Source: Serpens sp035497635 (GTDB lineage Bacteria; Pseudomonadota; Gammaproteobacteria; Pseudomonadales; Pseudomonadaceae). From it: a DNA stretch of 9,431 bases. A program made the position numbers and the translations under genes. Under the pieces are notes generated by a model. It did no database searches. It saw nothing but the letters and a program-made list of their open reading frames with translations, and was not told the DNA's origin. This document shows, piece by piece, positions 6,532 to 9,431 of the stretch. Where the stretch lies: assembly GCA_035497635.1 (NCBI GenBank), contig DATJDB010000076.1, positions 1-9,431 of the forward strand, in the 5' to 3' direction. Positions within the stretch are counted from its first letter, which is position 1, and the number at the start of each line of letters is the position of its first letter.

Positions 6532-7395
6532 ATGGATATCGAGCTGGCCCGCACTTTTCTGGAAATCGCCCGTGGCGGCAGCTTCATCGCCGCCGCCGAG
6601 CGGCTGCACGTCACCCAGACGGCGATCACCGCGCGGGTGCAGAAGCTCGAAGCCCAGTTGGGCTGCGCGCTGTTCGTGCGCAACCGCGCGGGGGCGCGGC
6701 TGACCGCCAATGGCGAGAAGTTCATCGGTTACGCCACCCAACTGGTGCAGAGCTGGGAGGCTGCGCGCCGCGATCTGCCGCTGCCGGAAGGCTGCGACAC
6801 CAGCCTGGCGGTGGGTGGCGAGATGAGCCTGTGCAATCCGCTGATGCTGGCCTGGGTCGCTGCGCTGCGCGAGCGGATTCCCGAGCATGCGATCCGCGCC
6901 GAGGTGGGCGAGAACACCCGCCTGCAGGAGCGCCTGGAGCTGGGCATGCTGGATTGCGTGCTGGTCTATCACCCCAGCTACTGGCCGGGCCTGCAGGTCG
7001 AGCCGGTGCTGGAGGAACGGCTGATCCAGGTGCGCCATCCGGCCCGCCCCGAGCCCTATGTCTACGTGGACTGGGGCGAGCACTTCCGGGAGCGCCATGA
7101 CGCGGCGCTGCCCGAGCGGGCCAGGGCGCCGCTGGCGTTCAACCTGGGTCCGCTGGCGCTGCAATACCTGCTGCAGAACGGTGGCTGCGGCTATTTCCGC
7201 AGCCGGGTGGTCGAGCAGTATCTGGCCAGTGGCGCGCTGGAGCGCGTGCCGCAGGCGCCCGAATTCAGTTACCCGATCTACCTGGCCTATTCCCGCGCGC
7301 GTGACACCCCGGTGCTGCGCCAGGCCATCGAGGTGCTGCGCGAAGTGCTGGAATGCCGCAGCGACTGGTCGCAGCGCTGGGACCCGGTGATCTGA
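6532..7395 (+). CDS. LysR-type transcriptional regulator
   Basis: The product is 287 aa, typical for the family (~290-310). Residues 1-60 are the winged helix-turn-helix: FLEIARGGSFIAAAERLHVT then QTAITARVQKLEAQLG, with the LFVR-NR-GARLTANGEKF wing following. Residues ~88-270 are the periplasmic-binding-protein-like effector domain. ATG 6532 begins exactly where LysR proteins normally begin (MDIELARTFLEI), although no clear Shine-Dalgarno sequence is visible. It is divergent from the AEC transporter/thioesterase unit, the usual geometry for a LysR protein regulating its neighbour and itself; the co-inducer is unknown. Its TGA stop (7393-7395) touches the stop of the convergent HPP gene with no base between. 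Confidence 0.94.
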   Translation: MDIELARTFLEIARGGSFIAAAERLHVTQTAITARVQKLEAQLGCALFVRNRAGARLTANGEKFIGYATQLVQSWEAARRDLPLPEGCDTSLAVGGEMSLCNPLMLAWVAALRERIPEHAIRAEVGENTRLQERLELGMLDCVLVYHPSYWPGLQVEPVLEERLIQVRHPARPEPYVYVDWGEHFRERHDAALPERARAPLAFNLGPLALQYLLQNGGCGYFRSRVVEQYLASGALERVPQAPEFSYPIYLAYSRARDTPVLRQAIEVLREVLECRSDWSQRWDPVI

Positions 7396-8526
7396 TCAGG
7401 CGGCCTGGTGCAGCAGGTCCTGTTGCAGGGCGGCAATCAGGTCGGTCTGGGTGATCATGCCCACCAGGACCTGGTTCTCCAGCACCGGCACGCAGTGCAA
7501 ACCCTGGCCGGACATCAGGGCGATCAGCTCGGCCAGGTGCAGATCGTACTCGACGCTCACCGCCGGGCTGGTCATCACCTCGCTTAGCTGGGTTTCCCGG
7601 CGCCGGCTCAACGGCCAGGGCTGCCGGCGGCGCGACTGGCCGATCAGGTCGATGACACTGACGATACCCACCAGACGACTGTTCTCCAGCACAGGCAGGT
7701 TGCGCAGGCGGTGATGCTTGAGCATGGCCAGCGCCTGGTCGACGGTGGTGGTCGGGCTGGCGATGCGCAGGTCGCGGGACATGATCTGCGCCGCGTTGAT
7801 GTCGCCCATGCGCCGGCGCAGGGCATGGTGTTCGGTGCTGCGCAGCAGCTGTTCCAGGTCTTCCGGGGTCACGTCGACGAAGCCGTCGAATTCGTCCAGC
7901 GCCTGGCGCAGATCTTCCGGGGAAAAGCCGGCGCGCTGTTCGGGCAGCGGATCGCGGGTGCCGTGCAGTTCGCTGGCGCTGAGCGGCGCCTTCGGGTAAC
8001 GCACCCCGGTCAGGTTGTTGTAGAGCAGCGCGCCCACCAGCAGCACCAGCGCGCCGCTGAAGGCCTGCAGCATCAGGGCCAGCCCGGAGGCATGCAGATC
8101 CGCGCCACCCACGATCAGGCACAGCGCCATGGCCCCGCCCGGCGGATGCAGGCAGCGCAACAGATACATCAGCAACAGAGCCAGGCCCGGGGCGAGCGCG
8201 GCGGCCAGCAGCGTGGCGCCCCCGGCGAAATGGCCGACCAGTGCGGCGCTCAGGCCGGCCACCAGATAGCTGCCCAGCAGCGACCAGGGCTGGGCCAGCG
8301 CGCCGGAGGGCACGGCGAACAGCAGCAACGCCGATGCGGCCAGCGGCCCGAGCAGGTACAGGGTGGTCGGCAGGCCGTACCACTGGCTGTTGAGCCAGGT
8401 GCAGAACGCGAGCGCCAGCACGGTGCCCAATGTGGCGCGTAACCATTCACGAGGGCGCGGCGACGATGCGCTGGTGGGCAGGAAGCTGACGAGCCAGGCG
8501 TGCAGCGAAGAAACCGGAAGGGCCAT
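7396..8526 (-). CDS. HPP family membrane protein with two C-terminal CBS domains
   Basis: The product is 376 aa. ATG 8526 fits the family start (short helix, then PREWLRATLG); a TTG at 8577 is possible, and neither has a convincing Shine-Dalgarno sequence. The N-terminal half carries about five membrane segments (~31-47, 54-72, 84-102, 105-123, 146-170), with the eponymous HPPGGAM motif at 127-133. After a charged linker (~175-240) come two CBS domains (~247-296 and ~305-355) forming a Bateman module, with typical strands such as LRNLPVLENSRLVGIVSVID and LHCVPVLENQVLVGMITQTD. CBS pairs usually bind adenine nucleotides and regulate attached channels or enzymes. Some plant and cyanobacterial HPP proteins have been linked to nitrite transport, but the substrate here is unknown. 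It lies at the inner membrane. It converges on the LysR gene and is divergent from the DUF6306-type gene. Confidence 0.9.
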   Translation of the reverse strand: MALPVSSLHAWLVSFLPTSASSPRPREWLRATLGTVLALAFCTWLNSQWYGLPTTLYLLGPLAASALLLFAVPSGALAQPWSLLGSYLVAGLSAALVGHFAGGATLLAAALAPGLALLLMYLLRCLHPPGGAMALCLIVGGADLHASGLALMLQAFSGALVLLVGALLYNNLTGVRYPKAPLSASELHGTRDPLPEQRAGFSPEDLRQALDEFDGFVDVTPEDLEQLLRSTEHHALRRRMGDINAAQIMSRDLRIASPTTTVDQALAMLKHHRLRNLPVLENSRLVGIVSVIDLIGQSRRRQPWPLSRRRETQLSEVMTSPAVSVEYDLHLAELIALMSGQGLHCVPVLENQVLVGMITQTDLIAALQQDLLHQAA

Positions 8527-8551
8527 GATGACGAGAAAACCAGCTGGGCAG

Positions 8552-8567
8552 GGCGAAAGGCGTGCCA
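8552..8567 (-). promoter_or_regulatory. Sigma-54-like -24/-12 element upstream of the HPP gene
   Basis: On the minus strand the sequence TGGCACGCCTTTCGCC matches TGGCACG-N4-TTGCW except for C in place of the second T of TTGC and C at the last position. The invariant GG and GC doublets are present with correct 10-bp separation. Transcription would start near 8541, only about 15 nt before the ATG, leaving no room for a good ribosome binding site. It may be a chance match. Confidence 0.25.
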
Positions 8568-8666
8568 GTCTGGGCAAGGGCTTGAATCAAGGCAAATGAA
8601 ATAAATTGGCGTTCAAGTGCAGAATTTTTGATGCAAGCGCGGGCTTTTGGGGTTTCACATCGTCGA

Positions 8667-8684
8667 TGCTGCACCGTTGCAGCA
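8667..8684. promoter_or_regulatory. 7-bp inverted repeat in the HPP/DUF6306 divergent region
   Basis: TGCTGCA-CCGT-TGCAGCA is a perfect 7-bp inverted repeat with a 4-base spacer. It is followed by AATTTAATT and lies about 36 bp upstream of the putative -10 of the rightward gene. The surrounding 8580-8700 stretch is visibly AT-richer than the rest of the window. A regulator-binding site is plausible; the regulator is unknown. The weaker 9-bp palindrome TTGAATCAA is at 8582-8590. Confidence 0.35.
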
Positions 8685-8719
8685 ATTTAATTGATTGTCG
8701 GCCGCTACGTTCCAGCGAC

Positions 8720-8725
8720 TAGCAT
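8720..8725 (+). promoter_or_regulatory. Putative -10 element for the DUF6306-type gene
   Basis: TAGCAT lies 37 bp before the start codon, in the context CTAGCATGG that mirrors CTAGAATGG ahead of the LysR gene. A possible -35 (TTGTCG, 8695-8700) is 19 bp away, longer than optimal. Confidence 0.35.
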
Positions 8726-8762
8726 GGTCCGCAGCATCGCATTCGAGAGAGGAATCCGGACG

Positions 8763-9191
8763 ATGAACACCCCGTTACGTGAACAGGAAACGCTGGTCGC
8801 CGCTTTCAACGAACTGCTGGCCGCCGAGCGCGCCGGTGCCCAGGTGGCCGCCGCCAGCCTGAAGGAAGTGCAGAGCGAGCTGCAGCGCAGTGTGCTGCAA
8901 CAGATCCATCGCGGCGAGGCGGACAGTTGCCGGCGCCTGCGCGAATGCCTGCTGCTGATGGGTGTCGAGCCCACCAAGGAACGCGGTGCCTTCTATGAGA
9001 AGTGCATGGCCATCCCCGATCTGGTCGAGCGCCTGGCGCTGGTCGACCGGGGCCAGCAGTGGGTGATCCGCAAGTTGGAAGCGCTGCTGCCGCAACTTAG
9101 CGATCCGCGTCTGCGCGAGGCGCTGGAAGCCGTGCTGGTTACCCATCGCGACAACAGCGAGGATTACGCCGCGCGGGCAGGGCAGCTGTAG
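8763..9191 (+). CDS. DUF6306-type, ferritin-like helical protein
   Basis: The product is 142 aa. The ATG at 8763 has GAGAGGAA at 8746-8753 upstream; a TTG in the same frame at 8691 lacks support. The sequence is entirely helix-forming, with four to five helices. Blocks LVAAFNELLAAERAGAQVA (~11-29), HRGEADSCRRLRECLLLMGV (49-68), RGAFYEKCMAI (74-84), DRGQQWVIRKLEALLPQLSD (95-114) and a final EAVLVTHRDN (122-131) match my memory of the DUF6306 domain, which is predicted to be ferritin/rubrerythrin-like. Conserved Glu22, Glu52, Glu79 and His128 could be metal ligands, but this is inference. The biochemical role is unknown; a link to oxidative or metal stress would be a guess. There is no signal peptide. 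It appears monocistronic, followed after about 30 bp by REP palindromes, and is divergent from the HPP-CBS gene across 236 bp. Confidence 0.8.
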   Translation: MNTPLREQETLVAAFNELLAAERAGAQVAAASLKEVQSELQRSVLQQIHRGEADSCRRLRECLLLMGVEPTKERGAFYEKCMAIPDLVERLALVDRGQQWVIRKLEALLPQLSDPRLREALEAVLVTHRDNSEDYAARAGQL

Positions 9192-9212
9192 GCTTCCTGG
9201 CGACACCGAACC

Positions 9213-9308
9213 CTTTGTGCGGCCGGGTTTCCCCCGGCCGAGGATGGTGGGGCTGGACGCCGAGGCGAGACCAGAACCCCCTCCGGCCGGCATAAAGCCG
9301 GCCCCACA
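9213..9308. repeat. REPIN-like element, unit 1 (inverted REP pair)
   Basis: The left palindrome GGCCGGG-TTTCC-CCCGGCC (9221-9239) and right palindrome GGCCGGC-ATAAA-GCCGGCC (9285-9303) are inverted copies of one another, flanked by TTTGTGC and CCCCACA. The region between them also pairs partly (GGTGGGGCTGG against CCAG-AACCCC), so the entire unit can fold into a long imperfect hairpin. This is the architecture described for REPINs in Pseudomonas, which are mobilised in trans by RAYT-type REP-associated transposases; no such transposase is in the window. Placement about 30 bp after a stop codon is typical, and it may end or stabilise the upstream transcript. Confidence 0.75.
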
Positions 9309-9340
9309 AGGTCCGGCGAGCCCGGCGGGTAGGGGAAAAT

Positions 9341-9431
9341 CCTGTGGGTCCGGGTTTATCCCGGCCGACAATGGTGGGGCTGGACGCCGAGGCGAGACCG
9401 GAACCCCCTCCGGCCGGCATAAAGCCGGCCC
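9341..9431. repeat. REPIN-like element, unit 2 (cut by window edge)
   Basis: This is a second copy 127 bp downstream of the first. Aligning 9348-9431 with 9221-9304 gives 6 mismatches in 84 positions. The left palindrome is CCGGG-TTTAT-CCCGG (9350-9364) and the right is GGCCGGC-ATAAA-GCCGGCC (9412-9430), where the window ends. The 32 bp between units (9309-9340) are G-rich and not part of either palindrome. The array may continue to the right. Confidence 0.75.

Noticed and set aside
6391..7164. Upstream in-frame extension of the AEC transporter to 566 codons
   Set aside because: The extension is antisense to the LysR gene and has no transporter-like hydrophobic segments.
7711..8442. Plus-strand open frame of 243 codons opposite the HPP-CBS gene
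   Set aside because: It is Gln/His/Arg-rich shadow composition; the minus strand carries HPPGGAM and two CBS domains.
8582..8696. Possible Anr/FNR boxes (TTGAATCAA and TTGATTG)
   Set aside because: Neither fits TTGAT-N4-ATCAA; the spacing is wrong and half-sites are missing.

Overview
The window is high-GC, densely coded DNA. Its codon usage, its gene families and the REP-type palindromes in the gaps all point to a Pseudomonas-like gammaproteobacterium. It reads as ordinary chromosome. I see no phage, plasmid or insertion-sequence gene, no RNA gene and no CRISPR array. The species-level guess is inference only.

Layout from left to right: (1) the last 38 codons of a plus-strand enzyme, possibly TPP-dependent, at 1-117; (2) a minus-strand FAD oxidoreductase with a C-terminal Rieske domain, 123-1601; (3) a 217-bp divergent gap holding a small REP-like hairpin; (4) a plus-strand MscS-family mechanosensitive channel, 1819-2943; (5) a 97-bp gap with a nested inverted repeat ending 7 bp before the next start; (6) a large plus-strand lipoprotein with a C-terminal alpha/beta-hydrolase (lipase/esterase) domain, 3041-4936; (7) a minus-strand pair, an AEC-family transporter (5464-6390) followed by a YiiD_C-type hotdog thioesterase (4940-5392); (8) a divergent LysR-type regulator on plus, 6532-7395; (9) a minus-strand HPP membrane protein fused to two CBS domains, 7396-8526; (10) an AT-richer 236-bp divergent regulatory gap; (11) a plus-strand ferritin-like DUF6306-type protein, 8763-9191; (12) two tandem REPIN-like double-palindrome units with a 127-bp period, running off the right edge.

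Functionally this is a set of small envelope, transport and stress-related units, not one pathway. The clearest module is LysR regulator / AEC transporter / thioesterase: the regulator is divergent from the transporter, which is the usual arrangement for LysR control of the adjacent operon. Three convergent gene pairs meet with gaps of only 5, 3 and 0 bp, so there is no room for a dedicated intergenic terminator between them. I found no strong candidate for a wholly new system. The points most worth following are the tandem REPIN units with a compensatory stem change, the nested inverted repeat at the lipase start, the long unrecognised N-terminal region of that lipase, and the HPP-CBS fusion with a sigma-54-like element upstream.
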